A stretch of 64,000 nt of DNA from an uncultured Alphaproteobacteria bacterium (GTDB lineage: Bacteria > Pseudomonadota > Alphaproteobacteria > Methylaequorales > Methylaequoraceae), in NCBI GenBank assembly GCA_902617375.1, contig CACMWI010000001.1, positions 252,090-316,089 of the forward strand. The letters run 5' to 3'. The notes beneath the pieces are model-generated. The model was not told where the DNA came from, did not search any database, and worked only from the letters and a program-made list of their open reading frames with translations. Position 1 is the first letter of the stretch, and the number at the start of each line of letters is the position of its first letter. A program made the translations under genes and the position numbers. Below, piece by piece: positions 1 to 8,669 of the stretch.

Positions 1-155
1 TCGTAACCCACTCAATGCAGCAAGCTGCAAGAGTCTCACAGCAAACTGCTTTTTTTCATATGGGTAGTTTGATCGAGGTAGGGCATACAGATCAAATTTT
101 TTCAACACCAAGCCAAAAAAAGACTCAGGATTATATAACAGGAAAAATAGGTTAA
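1..155 (+). CDS. pstB: Phosphate ABC transporter ATP-binding protein PstB, C-terminal fragment
   Basis: The first 155 bases read openly from base 3 to a TAA at 153-155 and encode about 50 residues beginning [17 protein letters not shown]. This matches the end of PstB after the H-loop: the [10 protein letters not shown] segment carries the switch histidine, followed by the usual stretch on the insert-free helical end. PstB is the cytoplasmic ATPase that powers the PstSCA high-affinity phosphate importer. The gene enters from the left edge, so its Walker motifs are not visible. phoU follows after 4 bases, as in the usual pstSCAB-phoU operon. Identity rests on the short motif plus this neighbourhood and is fairly secure. 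Confidence 0.5.
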   Translation, partial: VTHSMQQAARVSQQTAFFHMGSLIEVGHTDQIFSTPSQKKTQDYITGKIG

Positions 156-159
156 ACAA

Positions 160-813
160 ATGAAAGAGCACATTGTCACAACTTATGATGAAGACTTAAA
201 TTCTCTTAAGAGCAATTTAACACAGATGGGTTTAGATGTTGAAAAACAAATATTCGAAGCAGTTAATTTGATAAAAATAATCAATATAACCAAAGCTAAA
301 GAAATTATAAAAAATGATGAAAGTATTGATGCTTTAGAAAAAAAAATAAGAGGATTTGCAACTATTACGTTGTCAAAAAGACAACCTCTTGCAGATGATC
401 TTAGGCAGATTATTATTTCTCTAAAAATATCAAGTATACTAGAACGCATTGGTGATCATGCATCAAACGTAGCTGGAAGGATATTATCAGTAAAAAAAGC
501 TCCTGATAGCTATAGCACTGATTCAATTCACCAACTGGGCCTTTTAGTTTTAAAAAACTTTTCCACGGCTCTAAGTGCTTATGATCAAGGGTCAAAAAAA
601 ATTGCACAATCTGTTCCTACTGAAGACATTACAATTAACTCTGTATATGAAACTTGTTTCAGAGAACACTTACATTTAATGATGGAAGATAGAGAAATAA
701 TTGGCTTTTGCACACAAATGTTATTCGTTGCTAAAGAATTAGAGAGAATTGGAGATCTATCAAAAGTAATATCAAAAGAAGTTATTTATAACCTTCAGGG
801 AACTCTTAAATAA
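160..813 (+). CDS. phoU: Phosphate signalling protein PhoU
   Basis: 217 residues, slightly shorter than the typical 230-240. PhoU is a cytoplasmic protein made of two three-helix PhoU repeats; it links the PstSCAB transporter to the phosphate two-component system and represses the Pho response when phosphate is plentiful. Both repeats show the conserved metal-binding ERIGDH-type signature: SILERIGDHASNVAG in the first repeat (around residue 90) and KELERIGDLSKVIS near the C-terminus. The ATG at 160 follows the pstB stop directly, and the stop abuts the phoB start, so the genes are almost certainly cotranscribed and translationally coupled. No oddities seen. Confidence 0.5.
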   Translation: MKEHIVTTYDEDLNSLKSNLTQMGLDVEKQIFEAVNLIKIINITKAKEIIKNDESIDALEKKIRGFATITLSKRQPLADDLRQIIISLKISSILERIGDHASNVAGRILSVKKAPDSYSTDSIHQLGLLVLKNFSTALSAYDQGSKKIAQSVPTEDITINSVYETCFREHLHLMMEDREIIGFCTQMLFVAKELERIGDLSKVISKEVIYNLQGTLK

Positions 814-1503
814 ATGGAAACTAAAAAAACAATTCTTGTGGTGGAGGATGATAAATCATTACTACCAATGATTACCTACAATATTGAAAAAAACGGATTT
901 CAGGTAAAATCAGCCACTAACGGTGAAGATGCACTATTGTTAATTAAAGAAGAAATTCCATCATTGGCTATATTTGATTGGATGATTCCTGAACCAAATG
1001 GATTAGAGCTTTGTAAAATTCTGCGAAGAAAACAAGAAACCAGTAATTTACCGATTATAATGTTGACTGCCAGAGAAGAAGAGGAGGACAGAATTAGGGG
1101 GTTGGAATATGGGGCGGATGATTACATATCAAAACCTTTTAGTCCCGCAGAACTTATTGCAAGAATAAAAGCCCTTATTAGAAGATCAACTTCTACTCAA
1201 AATAACATATTAGAGTTTGAAGACATTAAAATTTTCGATAATGAACATAAAGTATTCAGAGGAAAGACGAGAGTTCATCTTGGGCCCACAGAATATAATC
1301 TTTTAAAGCACCTTATGGAAAACCCTTGCAGAGTATTTTCAAGAGAACAACTTCTAGATTCTGTTTGGGGACACGGAATTTATGTTGAACGAAGAACTGT
1401 TGACACTCACATAAGGAGGCTTAGAAAATCATTAAATATCGAAGGGAAAAAAAACTTTATAAGGACGATTAGATCCTCTGGCTACTCTATTGATAAAGAT
1501 TAG
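814..1503 (+). CDS. phoB: Phosphate response regulator PhoB
   Basis: 229 residues, normal for an OmpR/PhoB-family regulator. The receiver domain spans residues 1-120, with the acidic pair E11-D12-D13, the phosphoacceptor D55 in FDWMIP and the conserved lysine in SKPF. A C-terminal winged helix follows, with the recognition region around RRTVDTHIRRLRKSL. The D-W-M-I-P motif is typical of PhoB. It binds Pho boxes and activates phosphate-starvation genes. It starts immediately after the phoU TAA. The partner kinase phoR is not in view; in alphaproteobacteria it commonly lies upstream of pstSCAB. The name is well supported by domain order and location. Confidence 0.5.
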   Translation: METKKTILVVEDDKSLLPMITYNIEKNGFQVKSATNGEDALLLIKEEIPSLAIFDWMIPEPNGLELCKILRRKQETSNLPIIMLTAREEEEDRIRGLEYGADDYISKPFSPAELIARIKALIRRSTSTQNNILEFEDIKIFDNEHKVFRGKTRVHLGPTEYNLLKHLMENPCRVFSREQLLDSVWGHGIYVERRTVDTHIRRLRKSLNIEGKKNFIRTIRSSGYSIDKD

Positions 1504-1554
1504 ACTTGTGATAATATTTAAAAATGAGGAGAAGAAAGATTAAGGGAATCTTTA

Positions 1555-3444
1555 GTGCAAAGAGTAAAATATAAAGACGGCATATCAATAATTGTCACGT
1601 TGTATAATAAAGAAGAATATATTCTACAAACTTTAAACTCTGCTACAAATCAATTTGAAAAATCCGAAAAATATCAAGTCATCGTTGTAGATGACGGTTC
1701 CAAAGACCGTTCATTTAAAATTGCAAAAGATTTCCTTAGGAAAAAAAAAGTTGATTACAAAATTTTTACTCAAAGAAATACCGGACCAAGTATCGCGACA
1801 AATAATGCTCTTAAGTTTGTCAAGTATTCCTATATCAAACTTTTAGATGGCGACGATATACTCGCTCCAGATAGTTTGAAATATATGAAATCACAAATGC
1901 AAAAAAAAGATATCGATCTTTTGTATGGTGATTGGGATTGGAGCCCAGATCCTAATAAGTATAATTTCACAAATAATAAGCCTGAATCCTCAGAAATTCA
2001 AAATACATTCGAAAAGTTTCTTGTAAATGGTTGGGGTGGGTCGAGCAATCTCATGATTAGAACCGAAACTATTTTAGAAGTTAAGGGCTGCGACGAAACT
2101 GTTTTTGTTCAAGATTATTCACTTCCGCTTCGTGTGGCTGGGAATCAATATATTTCAAAAACCTCCAGAAAGTTCAATGTTTTTTCTACTGAGAAAATTA
2201 TATGTGTCGGGCCTTCTTTCATAAAAGAAAGAATAATGAGTAATAATGCTCAAACACTTTATGACCTCTCAATAGCAACTCTTAATTTTTTAGAAAAGGC
2301 AACGTTTGTGAATAAAGCATTAAAAAGGAAGGCGCTAAGAAAGATAGTTGCACGGTGTTTATCTTGGAGAAGAAGAGTAAATAAAGAAAAACTTTTTAAT
2401 AAATTTCTTTTCACATATTGCTTCAGCAAAGTTAACCCAATGATTGATCCTAAAGTTGTTCGTTATCAGGTTTTCAGAACTTGGGTTTCCAATGAAGAAA
2501 TAAGAAAAATCCAAAAAAAGGATAAATCGAAAGTAAAAATTTTAGTTTATGTTGGCTTAGACTTACTAGGCGATGCTTTGTTAAAACTTCCTCTTCTTAA
2601 ATGTCTTAGACAAATATTTCCTAATGCACAAATAACGTGGTTAGCAGGAAAAGGAAATTCAATTTTTAGAACCGAGCTAAGTTCTATTGCTTCAGGCCTC
2701 ATAGATAATATTTATGAAGAAGATTTTGGTTCTAATATTCTTGATTTATTTAAAAAAAATAAATTTGGAACGTATGATATTGTTATAGATACTCAAAAAA
2801 GATTTTTAACCACACTTATCTTACAAAAAATAAAAACTAAAATTTTTGTTTCTTCATGTGCAAATTACTTATTTTCTGATTTAATTCCAGAAAATCCTGA
2901 CGAAAAAAATATCAGTCAACACTTAGTAAATCTCTCTGAAGTTCTCAGTCCCTCAAAAGTCAAATTTTCAAATCTTAACAATAAAGTTAATAACAATAAA
3001 ATTGCTATTTGTCCTGGTGCTTCGGTGGTTTGGAAGCGATGGGCCTTTGAAAATTTCATTGATATCGCAGAACATTTAATTAGAAGAAAACTTCTTCCAG
3101 TCTTCATTTTAGGTCCGAAAGAAACTGATCTAGAGAGAAATTTAATTAGAGAGTTTGGGGGGAAGATAAAAATTTTCAAAAGCAATAACCCAATAGAAAC
3201 AATTAAAATTGTAAAAAATTGCAAAGCAGGGATAAGTAATGACACAGGATGTGGTCATTTAATTTCCTCAACTGGGACTCCAACCTTAACGCTTTTTGGA
3301 CCAACTAGTGCTGAAAAGTTTGCTCCAATTGGTAATCCTCTTCATGTTTCAATATCTTCTCAAAAGACCTTTAAATCTAAAAATATTAATGCTATTCCTG
3401 TTAACTTGGTACTAAGAAAGTTAAAAACAATAATCGATTATTAA
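1555..3444 (+). CDS. Two-domain glycosyltransferase, GT2 fused to GT9 (heptosyltransferase-like)
   Basis: 629 residues from a GTG start; an upstream ATG at 1524 is out of frame and soon hits a stop. Residues about 8-235 are a GT-A family 2 glycosyltransferase: SIIVTLYNKEEYI at the start, VVDDGS at 44-49, and LLDGDD at 96-101 as the metal/nucleotide-sugar site. From about residue 322 a separate GT-B domain of family 9 (ADP-heptose:LPS heptosyltransferase type) begins with KILVYVGLDLLGDALLKLP, then AICPGASVVWKRW and SNDTGCGHLISSTGTPTLTL. It probably adds sugars to a cell-surface glycan such as the LPS core, but the acceptor and donors cannot be read from sequence. It stands alone between phoB and a small membrane protein, with no other LPS genes nearby. 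The fusion is unusual. Confidence 0.5.
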   Translation: MQRVKYKDGISIIVTLYNKEEYILQTLNSATNQFEKSEKYQVIVVDDGSKDRSFKIAKDFLRKKKVDYKIFTQRNTGPSIATNNALKFVKYSYIKLLDGDDILAPDSLKYMKSQMQKKDIDLLYGDWDWSPDPNKYNFTNNKPESSEIQNTFEKFLVNGWGGSSNLMIRTETILEVKGCDETVFVQDYSLPLRVAGNQYISKTSRKFNVFSTEKIICVGPSFIKERIMSNNAQTLYDLSIATLNFLEKATFVNKALKRKALRKIVARCLSWRRRVNKEKLFNKFLFTYCFSKVNPMIDPKVVRYQVFRTWVSNEEIRKIQKKDKSKVKILVYVGLDLLGDALLKLPLLKCLRQIFPNAQITWLAGKGNSIFRTELSSIASGLIDNIYEEDFGSNILDLFKKNKFGTYDIVIDTQKRFLTTLILQKIKTKIFVSSCANYLFSDLIPENPDEKNISQHLVNLSEVLSPSKVKFSNLNNKVNNNKIAICPGASVVWKRWAFENFIDIAEHLIRRKLLPVFILGPKETDLERNLIREFGGKIKIFKSNNPIETIKIVKNCKAGISNDTGCGHLISSTGTPTLTLFGPTSAEKFAPIGNPLHVSISSQKTFKSKNINAIPVNLVLRKLKTIIDY

Positions 3445-3492
3445 AGAGGCCAAAACCATAATATAGTCATATCTTATGAAATTATCTTGCTG

Positions 3493-3723
3493 ATGAATAA
3501 AATTGCAGAAGTAAATAAGTGGATAGGTACTATCCTTGTCTTAAGTGGCATACTTTTGACAAACCTTAATTACTATCCTTTAAATATTTTTTTACATGGC
3601 TCAGGTGTTATATTCTGGAGTGTTAGCGGTTATCTGTTAAGAGATAAAGCAATTCTCACAAATTTTGGTTTTCAAATACCAATTTTTGCATTTGGAATAA
3701 TTAACTTTTTTTTAACTAGTTAG
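3493..3723 (+). CDS. Small integral membrane protein of unknown function
   Basis: 76 residues from the ATG at 3493; a TTG two codons earlier is a less likely start. It is strongly hydrophobic, with about three membrane segments: IGTILVLSGILLTNL, a central span around NIFLHGSGVIFWSVSGYLL, and a C-terminal span ending FGIINFFLTS. I do not recognise a named family. The last 8 bases overlap tail-to-tail with the kinase gene on the other strand. No signal peptide or catalytic motif is visible. Its reality is supported by filling the gap exactly and by membrane-like composition. Confidence 0.5.
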   Translation: MNKIAEVNKWIGTILVLSGILLTNLNYYPLNIFLHGSGVIFWSVSGYLLRDKAILTNFGFQIPIFAFGIINFFLTS

Positions 3724-4684
3724 CTAAATTTCTCAAAGTCTCTTCTGTCAGTCTTGCTCCGTATTGCTGAATTATCAATGACGCAACTTTGCAACCAAAT
3801 AAAGCAGATTTTTTTGGGGACTCGCCTTTTAATAACTTGTATAAAAATCCCGCAGCAAACATATCTCCAGCTCCTGTGGTATCTAATACGGATTCAACTT
3901 GGAATGAAGGGATTATTTCAGATCCCTCAGAATCAACAACTTCAACACCCTTATCACCCATTGTTTTGAGTAAAATTTCAACTGTCTGCGTTTTTAAAAA
4001 ATTTAATAAATTGTCATTACCTAATAATTCCTTAAATTCATGTTCGTTACCTATTAAAATATTTATCTCAGACTTTAACAGTTTAAGAAAATCATCCCTG
4101 TACATTTTCACTAAGTTTGGATCAGATAGTGAAAAAACTATTTTAATTTTTTTTATCTTCGCAATTTCGATAGCCTTATAGATTGCCTCTCTTGCGCTTT
4201 CTGAACTCCATAAGTAACCTTCAATTAATAAATAATCTATATCATTAAAAAAATCAGATTTTATATCCTCTTTCCCAAGAGTTGTACTCGCTCCTAAGAA
4301 AGTTTGCATTGATCGTTCACCGTCTGGCGAAACAAAAACCATACATCTTGCAGTCGGCAAACCTTGAGTGGATTGTTTGCAAAGAAACTTAGTTTTAGTT
4401 TTTTCCATATCTGAAATAAATGCGTCGCCAAGCTCATCGTCTCTGACTTTTCCACAGAAAAATGAATTTAATCCTAGAAGTGAGATTCCCACCATTGTAT
4501 TTGCTACTGACCCGCCAGAATCTTTTTTTATTGGGTTAATTTCTTTTAAAATCTTATCAGATACATTCTGGTCTACCAATGTCATAGCCCCTTTTGTTAA
4601 ATTTGCACTTGCCAGAAAATCGTCTGAAACAGAGGACACAATATCTAAAACAGCATTTCCCATTCCTAAAATTTTTTTATTCAT
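3716..4684 (-). CDS. PfkB-family carbohydrate kinase, adenosine kinase-like
   Basis: 322 residues. PfkB/ribokinase-fold kinase. The N-terminal glycine-rich region appears as GGSVANTMVGISLLG, and the C-terminal PfkB signature DTTGAGDMFAAGFLYKLL carries the catalytic aspartate and anion hole. The early motif GMGNAVLDIV and the general layout are those of the alphaproteobacterial proteins annotated as adenosine kinase; that substrate is family knowledge rather than something the sequence proves, so ribokinase- or fructokinase-type activity remains possible. The ATG at 4684 is preceded by a 107-base gap shared with a divergent DUF2244 gene. The 3' end overlaps the small membrane protein by 8 bases. 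Confidence 0.5.
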   Translation of the reverse strand: MNKKILGMGNAVLDIVSSVSDDFLASANLTKGAMTLVDQNVSDKILKEINPIKKDSGGSVANTMVGISLLGLNSFFCGKVRDDELGDAFISDMEKTKTKFLCKQSTQGLPTARCMVFVSPDGERSMQTFLGASTTLGKEDIKSDFFNDIDYLLIEGYLWSSESAREAIYKAIEIAKIKKIKIVFSLSDPNLVKMYRDDFLKLLKSEINILIGNEHEFKELLGNDNLLNFLKTQTVEILLKTMGDKGVEVVDSEGSEIIPSFQVESVLDTTGAGDMFAAGFLYKLLKGESPKKSALFGCKVASLIIQQYGARLTEETLRNLAN

Positions 4685-4791
4685 AAGATTTTTTCCTTTA
4701 ATAATTTAAATTTAGATACTATAGAATTTCAGACATATTTCACGGAAATTTAACTTTAAAAAATAAAAAAAATTATTTATATATTAATACT

Positions 4792-5268
4792 ATGGAAAAA
4801 ACTTTTCTGGACATAACCGTACTTCCTTACAGAAGCTTATCCAAAAAAGGATTCAGAAACTTAATGTTTATTGTCTCATTAATTTTTTTTCTGGTTGGGG
4901 TTTTCTTCTGGTATATAGGAGCATGGCCAGTTTTCGGTTTTTTAGGGTTAGATGTATTGCTTCTATACTATGCCTTTAAAATAAACTACAAATCCGGTGA
5001 AATTTTTGAAACTGTCAAAATTATTCAACAAAACTTACTTATTACGCGAAATTTTCCATCTGGAAAAAAACAAACCTGGAACCTTGAACCATATTGGACT
5101 AAAGTTGAGATATCTAATCCCGCAAGACACCAACATAATTTAATAGTCAAGTCGAAAGACAAGGTTGTTCTTCTAGGTTCATTTCTGAATTATAACGATA
5201 AAAGGAAACTTCTCACACAAATTGAGTCCGCTTTACAACTTTTAAATAACAAAATGAGTAAGATCTGA
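4792..5268 (+). CDS. DUF2244 integral membrane protein
   Basis: 158 residues. It begins LDITVLPYRSLSKKGF, has two adjacent membrane spans (about residues 25-62: NLMFIVSLIFFLVGVFFWY and WPVFGFLGLDVLLLYYAF), then a soluble part containing the W-x-L-EPYW-x-VE-type segment and LLGSFLNYNDKRKLL. This layout is that of DUF2244, a short alphaproteobacterial family of unknown function, often near nth or cytochrome oxidase genes. Its last codons overlap the likely start of the following permease, which suggests cotranscription. Function unknown. Confidence 0.5.
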   Translation: MEKTFLDITVLPYRSLSKKGFRNLMFIVSLIFFLVGVFFWYIGAWPVFGFLGLDVLLLYYAFKINYKSGEIFETVKIIQQNLLITRNFPSGKKQTWNLEPYWTKVEISNPARHQHNLIVKSKDKVVLLGSFLNYNDKRKLLTQIESALQLLNNKMSKI

Positions 5269-6179
5269 AACATTTTAATTTAACCTTTCAGAGCTACATA
5301 TCATTAATTTTACTTTCAGCGATTTGGGGAAGTTCATTCCTATTCATAAAAATAAGTATTACAAGTATCCCTCCTAGTCTTTTGACTTTTTATAGACTTT
5401 TTGTTGCTTCACTGTTTCTTATTTGTTTTTGTAAAAAAGGATTTCTTAAAGGTATTTTCGCCAATAATAAAAAACTACTATTTGGCGTTGCGATTTTTGG
5501 GAATGTTCTTCCCTTTAATTTAATAAGTTTAAGCGAAATTTACGTGGAAAGTATCGTTGCTGCTTCTCTTATAGGCACAATGCCACTTTTTACATATATA
5601 ATTGCTTATTTTGTATCAAAAAATAAAGGTTTAGATTTTATAAGTATTATAGGTTTATTATTCGGTTTTATTGGTATGTTAATTTTTATAAATCCGTTTG
5701 GAATCTCACTTGAATCAGTAGCGTTTAATTTTTCTTTATTAATAATTTTGTCAGCTTTTTTTTATGGACTATCAGCAAATTTTGTAAAGAAAATACAAGA
5801 CAACTCTCCAATTGAAATTGCTGCCTTTACAACTATTTTAGCAATGTTATTAGCTTTTCCTATTTTTATTCTTAATTTTATTTCTTTAAACAATTTTGAA
5901 AAACAATTATTGCTTAATGTTTCATTTGAAAGTTTTCTGTCAGCTACAGTATTGGGAATTGTATGTACAGGATTTGCAATTTTGATTTTCTTTAATCTTA
6001 TTAAGATCAAATCAGCTGTTTTTGCGAGTCAAAGTAATTTTCTCATTCCATGCTTTGGGTCTTTGTGGGGATATATTTTTTTGGATGAGAACTTAACTGA
6101 AAATATGATTTATGGTCTTCTTCTAATTGTCATTGGAGGATGGGTGACCAATCGTTCAATGTTTGTAAAGAGCAACTAA
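5265..6179 (+). CDS. EamA/DMT-superfamily permease with non-standard start
   Basis: About 304 residues if counted from a CTG at 5265; the exact start is uncertain. The EamA fold shows as ten hydrophobic spans in two five-helix repeats. The first repeat opens with LSAIWGSSFLFIK, which lies upstream of the first conventional start codon (TTG 5382). Between the in-frame TAA at 5259-5261 and that TTG there is no ATG, GTG or TTG, yet the frame encodes an excellent first helix, so translation must begin in 5262-5310, plausibly at CTG 5265 overlapping the TGA of the upstream gene. EamA proteins export metabolites such as amino acids; the substrate is unknown. The stop nearly touches the convergent lipoprotein gene. 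Confidence 0.5.
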   Translation: MKHFNLTFQSYISLILLSAIWGSSFLFIKISITSIPPSLLTFYRLFVASLFLICFCKKGFLKGIFANNKKLLFGVAIFGNVLPFNLISLSEIYVESIVAASLIGTMPLFTYIIAYFVSKNKGLDFISIIGLLFGFIGMLIFINPFGISLESVAFNFSLLIILSAFFYGLSANFVKKIQDNSPIEIAAFTTILAMLLAFPIFILNFISLNNFEKQLLLNVSFESFLSATVLGIVCTGFAILIFFNLIKIKSAVFASQSNFLIPCFGSLWGYIFLDENLTENMIYGLLLIVIGGWVTNRSMFVKSN

Positions 6180-6180
6180 C

Positions 6181-6741
6181 CTACTTATTCTGATTTAGTT
6201 TCTTAAATTCGTCTGGAATATCACCTACATCATATTCTTCGTATTCCGTGACGGGTCTAATCTCACTTTCATCTGTCACTTGGTATACAAATTTAACAGC
6301 ATTTTGAAAATTAAATCTAGCTACATCTAGATTTCGCTCTGCAAACGAAACTGAACCCCCAAGCCATGCATTATCTTCAAGAGCATTAGTTGCGGCTATT
6401 AATAGTTCAGACACTTCAATTAAAGAATTATGAATTTCGTTTAATTTTGCTGAATTAGGAATATCGAGCTTTCTTAAGTCGTCTGGTCTACCAAAAGACT
6501 TTAGATGCCCTTGTATTAATTCTTCGGCCTCCTTGAAATGATCTTCATCTGCTCTGTCATTTCTTAGGTTAAAAGCATCCAACAACCTACCTTGAAGGAT
6601 AATTGCATTTCCTAAATGACCAAGCCTAATATCCATAATTTCTTTGTATTCTTTTAGATCAGTTTCAGAAACTTTATTTTCGCATGAAACTATTAAAAAA
6701 AATAAAATTAGAAAAATATTTAATTTTTTATGAAAAAACAT
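6181..6741 (-). CDS. Predicted lipoprotein of unknown function
   Basis: 186 residues from the ATG at 6741; a longer reading to 6801 would overlap dapB and put 20 residues before the signal peptide. The N-terminus MFFHKKLNIFLILFFLIVSC is a lipoprotein signal with lipobox IVSC, so the mature protein should be acylated on the cysteine and anchored in a membrane facing the periplasm. The remainder is helical and acidic, with no motif I recognise. The start lies 2 bases after the dapB stop on the same strand, so it is probably the last gene of the dnaK-dnaJ-dapB transcript. Confidence 0.5.
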   Translation of the reverse strand: MFFHKKLNIFLILFFLIVSCENKVSETDLKEYKEIMDIRLGHLGNAIILQGRLLDAFNLRNDRADEDHFKEAEELIQGHLKSFGRPDDLRKLDIPNSAKLNEIHNSLIEVSELLIAATNALEDNAWLGGSVSFAERNLDVARFNFQNAVKFVYQVTDESEIRPVTEYEEYDVGDIPDEFKKLNQNK

Positions 6742-6743
6742 GA

Positions 6744-7526
6744 CTACTCTTTTAGCATATCTGAAATTGTATACAAGCCTGCCTTTTTTTGGTGCAACCA
6801 ACTAGCAGCCTTTAAAGCTCCAACTGAAAAAATTTTTCTACTTGATGCCATGTGCTTTAATTCAATTCTTTCTCCATTTAAAAAAAAATAAACTGTGTGT
6901 TCTCCAATTACATCTCCACCTCGGATTGAAGCAAAACCAATCTCGTTCTTTCCTCTCGCTTTATTTTTATTTTCTTCTCTATATGAAAACTTAGCAATCC
7001 CTTTAAAACCCTCTTGAACTGATTTAGCCAGAGAAATAGCTGTTCCAGACGGTATATCTTTTTTTTGGTTATGATGAATTTCAACTATCTCAATATCAGA
7101 CTGAGAAGAAATATTTTTAGAAGCAGCCTTAATTAAATTTTTCATTAAATTTATTCCAATGCTCATATTAAATGATCGTAAAACTTTTCTGCCATTAACT
7201 AGTCCTTGAAATTTCTTCTCTTCTGTCTTTGTGTATCCAGTCGTTCCAGTCACTAAAGCTGTTTTTGTTTTTAAATCGTGCATTACCTCTAATAAATTAA
7301 TGGTGGCTGAAGGAATTGTAAAATCAATAATAACATCACTACATTTAATTAAATTATTTATATCATCTCCAATCGTGAGACCTGAGACTGTCTTTCCAAT
7401 ATCTTTATGTTTTTCCTTTTCGCATAAAACAGCAAGTTCTAAAGAATTGAAATTTTCAATTTGTTCTAAAAGATCGCTCCCCATTCTTCCTCCGGGACCA
7501 AAAATTCCAATTTTAATTTTTTTCAT
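6744..7526 (-). CDS. dapB: 4-hydroxy-tetrahydrodipicolinate reductase DapB
   Basis: 260 residues, standard length. It reduces 4-hydroxy-tetrahydrodipicolinate with NAD(P)H in the lysine and diaminopimelate pathway, so it feeds peptidoglycan synthesis. The dinucleotide-binding loop GPGGRMG is at residues 10-16, and the catalytic and substrate signature EIHHNQKKDIPSGTA lies near residue 150 with its His pair and the Lys. A central VTGTTGYTK motif is also present. It follows dnaJ after 9 bases on the same strand, the usual dnaK-dnaJ-dapB order in many alphaproteobacteria. Start ATG at 7526. Confidence 0.5.
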   Translation of the reverse strand: MKKIKIGIFGPGGRMGSDLLEQIENFNSLELAVLCEKEKHKDIGKTVSGLTIGDDINNLIKCSDVIIDFTIPSATINLLEVMHDLKTKTALVTGTTGYTKTEEKKFQGLVNGRKVLRSFNMSIGINLMKNLIKAASKNISSQSDIEIVEIHHNQKKDIPSGTAISLAKSVQEGFKGIAKFSYREENKNKARGKNEIGFASIRGGDVIGEHTVYFFLNGERIELKHMASSRKIFSVGALKAASWLHQKKAGLYTISDMLKE

Positions 7527-7535
7527 TTTACAACT

Positions 7536-8657
7536 TTAGGTTAAACCATCCCAAAAGTCTTTTACTTTTGAGAAAAAACCTGACTTTTCTGGGCTATTAT
7601 TTTGATTGAGCTCTTGATTAAATTCGTTAAGTAATCTTTTCTGATTTTCTGATAAATTTTTTGGAATTTCGACTATCAGTGAAATGATCATATCACCAAA
7701 TGATGTTGACCTAATTGTTGGCATCCCTTTTCCATTCAACCTAAATTGATCACCATGCTGAGAACCAGCTGGAACTTTTACTTTAACTTTTCCACCTGAA
7801 ACTGTTGGAACTTCAACCGAACCTCCAAGCGATGCGTCAACAATAGAAATTGGAACGTTGCAAAATATCTCAGTACCATTTCTTCCAAAAATTGAATGTT
7901 CAGGCATACTTACAAACAAATAGAGATCTCCTGGTGATGAGCCATTCTGACCTACAGCACCCTCTCCAGAAAGTCTAATTCTGCTTCCATCCTCAACTCC
8001 AGCAGGAATATTCACTTCAAGTTTTCTATTTTTTCTTCTTCTTCCCTCTCCACTACACGTATTACATGGGTCCGTAATTACCTGCCCAGCACCACCACAA
8101 GATGAGCATGTTCGTTCAACGGTGAAAAAACCCTGAGAAGCCCTTGTTCTTCCTGACCCTCCACACACATCGCAGTCTCTCAATCCGTTTCCCTTTTCAG
8201 AACCTGAACCATTGCAGTCGCTGCATCTTATAAGGGTATCAAAAGAAATTTCTTTTTTTGTTCCAGTGTAAGCCTCCCTCAAGTCAACATCAATTTCGTA
8301 TTTTAAATCTTGCCCTCTTTGTTCCCTTCTTTTTGAAGACCTTCCACCTAAATCACCAAAGAAGTCTTCAAATATATCGGAAAAATTTTCAAAGCCACCA
8401 CCAAAACCTTCGGAGAACCCTCCACCGGTTTGTGAAAAGGCATCATGTCCATAAGTATCATAAGCTTCTTTTTTTTCTGGGTTAGATAGGACCTCATAGG
8501 CCTCTGAGATTTCTTTGAACTTAGTCTCAGCCTCTTGATCACCTTGATTTTTGTCAGGGTGATATTTCATAGCTAATTTGCGGTATGAACTCTTGATAGT
8601 TGCAGAATCGGAATCCCTAGAAACACCAAGGACATCATAATAATCATTTTTTGGCAT
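7536..8657 (-). CDS. dnaJ: Chaperone protein DnaJ
   Basis: 373 residues, full length. Domains in order: J domain (1-70) with the HPD motif in YHPDKNQGD; a Gly/Phe-rich linker (about 75-105); a zinc-binding cysteine-rich domain with four CxxCxGxG repeats (CSDCNGSG, CDVCGGSG, CSSCGGAG, CNTCSGEG); then two substrate-binding beta domains. It stimulates DnaK ATPase and delivers unfolded clients. It lies 12 bases downstream of dnaK and 9 bases upstream of dapB, all on the minus strand, so one transcript is likely. Confidence 0.5.
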   Translation of the reverse strand: MPKNDYYDVLGVSRDSDSATIKSSYRKLAMKYHPDKNQGDQEAETKFKEISEAYEVLSNPEKKEAYDTYGHDAFSQTGGGFSEGFGGGFENFSDIFEDFFGDLGGRSSKRREQRGQDLKYEIDVDLREAYTGTKKEISFDTLIRCSDCNGSGSEKGNGLRDCDVCGGSGRTRASQGFFTVERTCSSCGGAGQVITDPCNTCSGEGRRRKNRKLEVNIPAGVEDGSRIRLSGEGAVGQNGSSPGDLYLFVSMPEHSIFGRNGTEIFCNVPISIVDASLGGSVEVPTVSGGKVKVKVPAGSQHGDQFRLNGKGMPTIRSTSFGDMIISLIVEIPKNLSENQKRLLNEFNQELNQNNSPEKSGFFSKVKDFWDGLT

Positions 8658-8669
8658 ATCACTAAAGAG

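Noticed and set aside
5382..6179. EamA permease starting at TTG 5382
   Set aside because: This would delete the conserved first membrane helix, which is encoded in the same open frame upstream.
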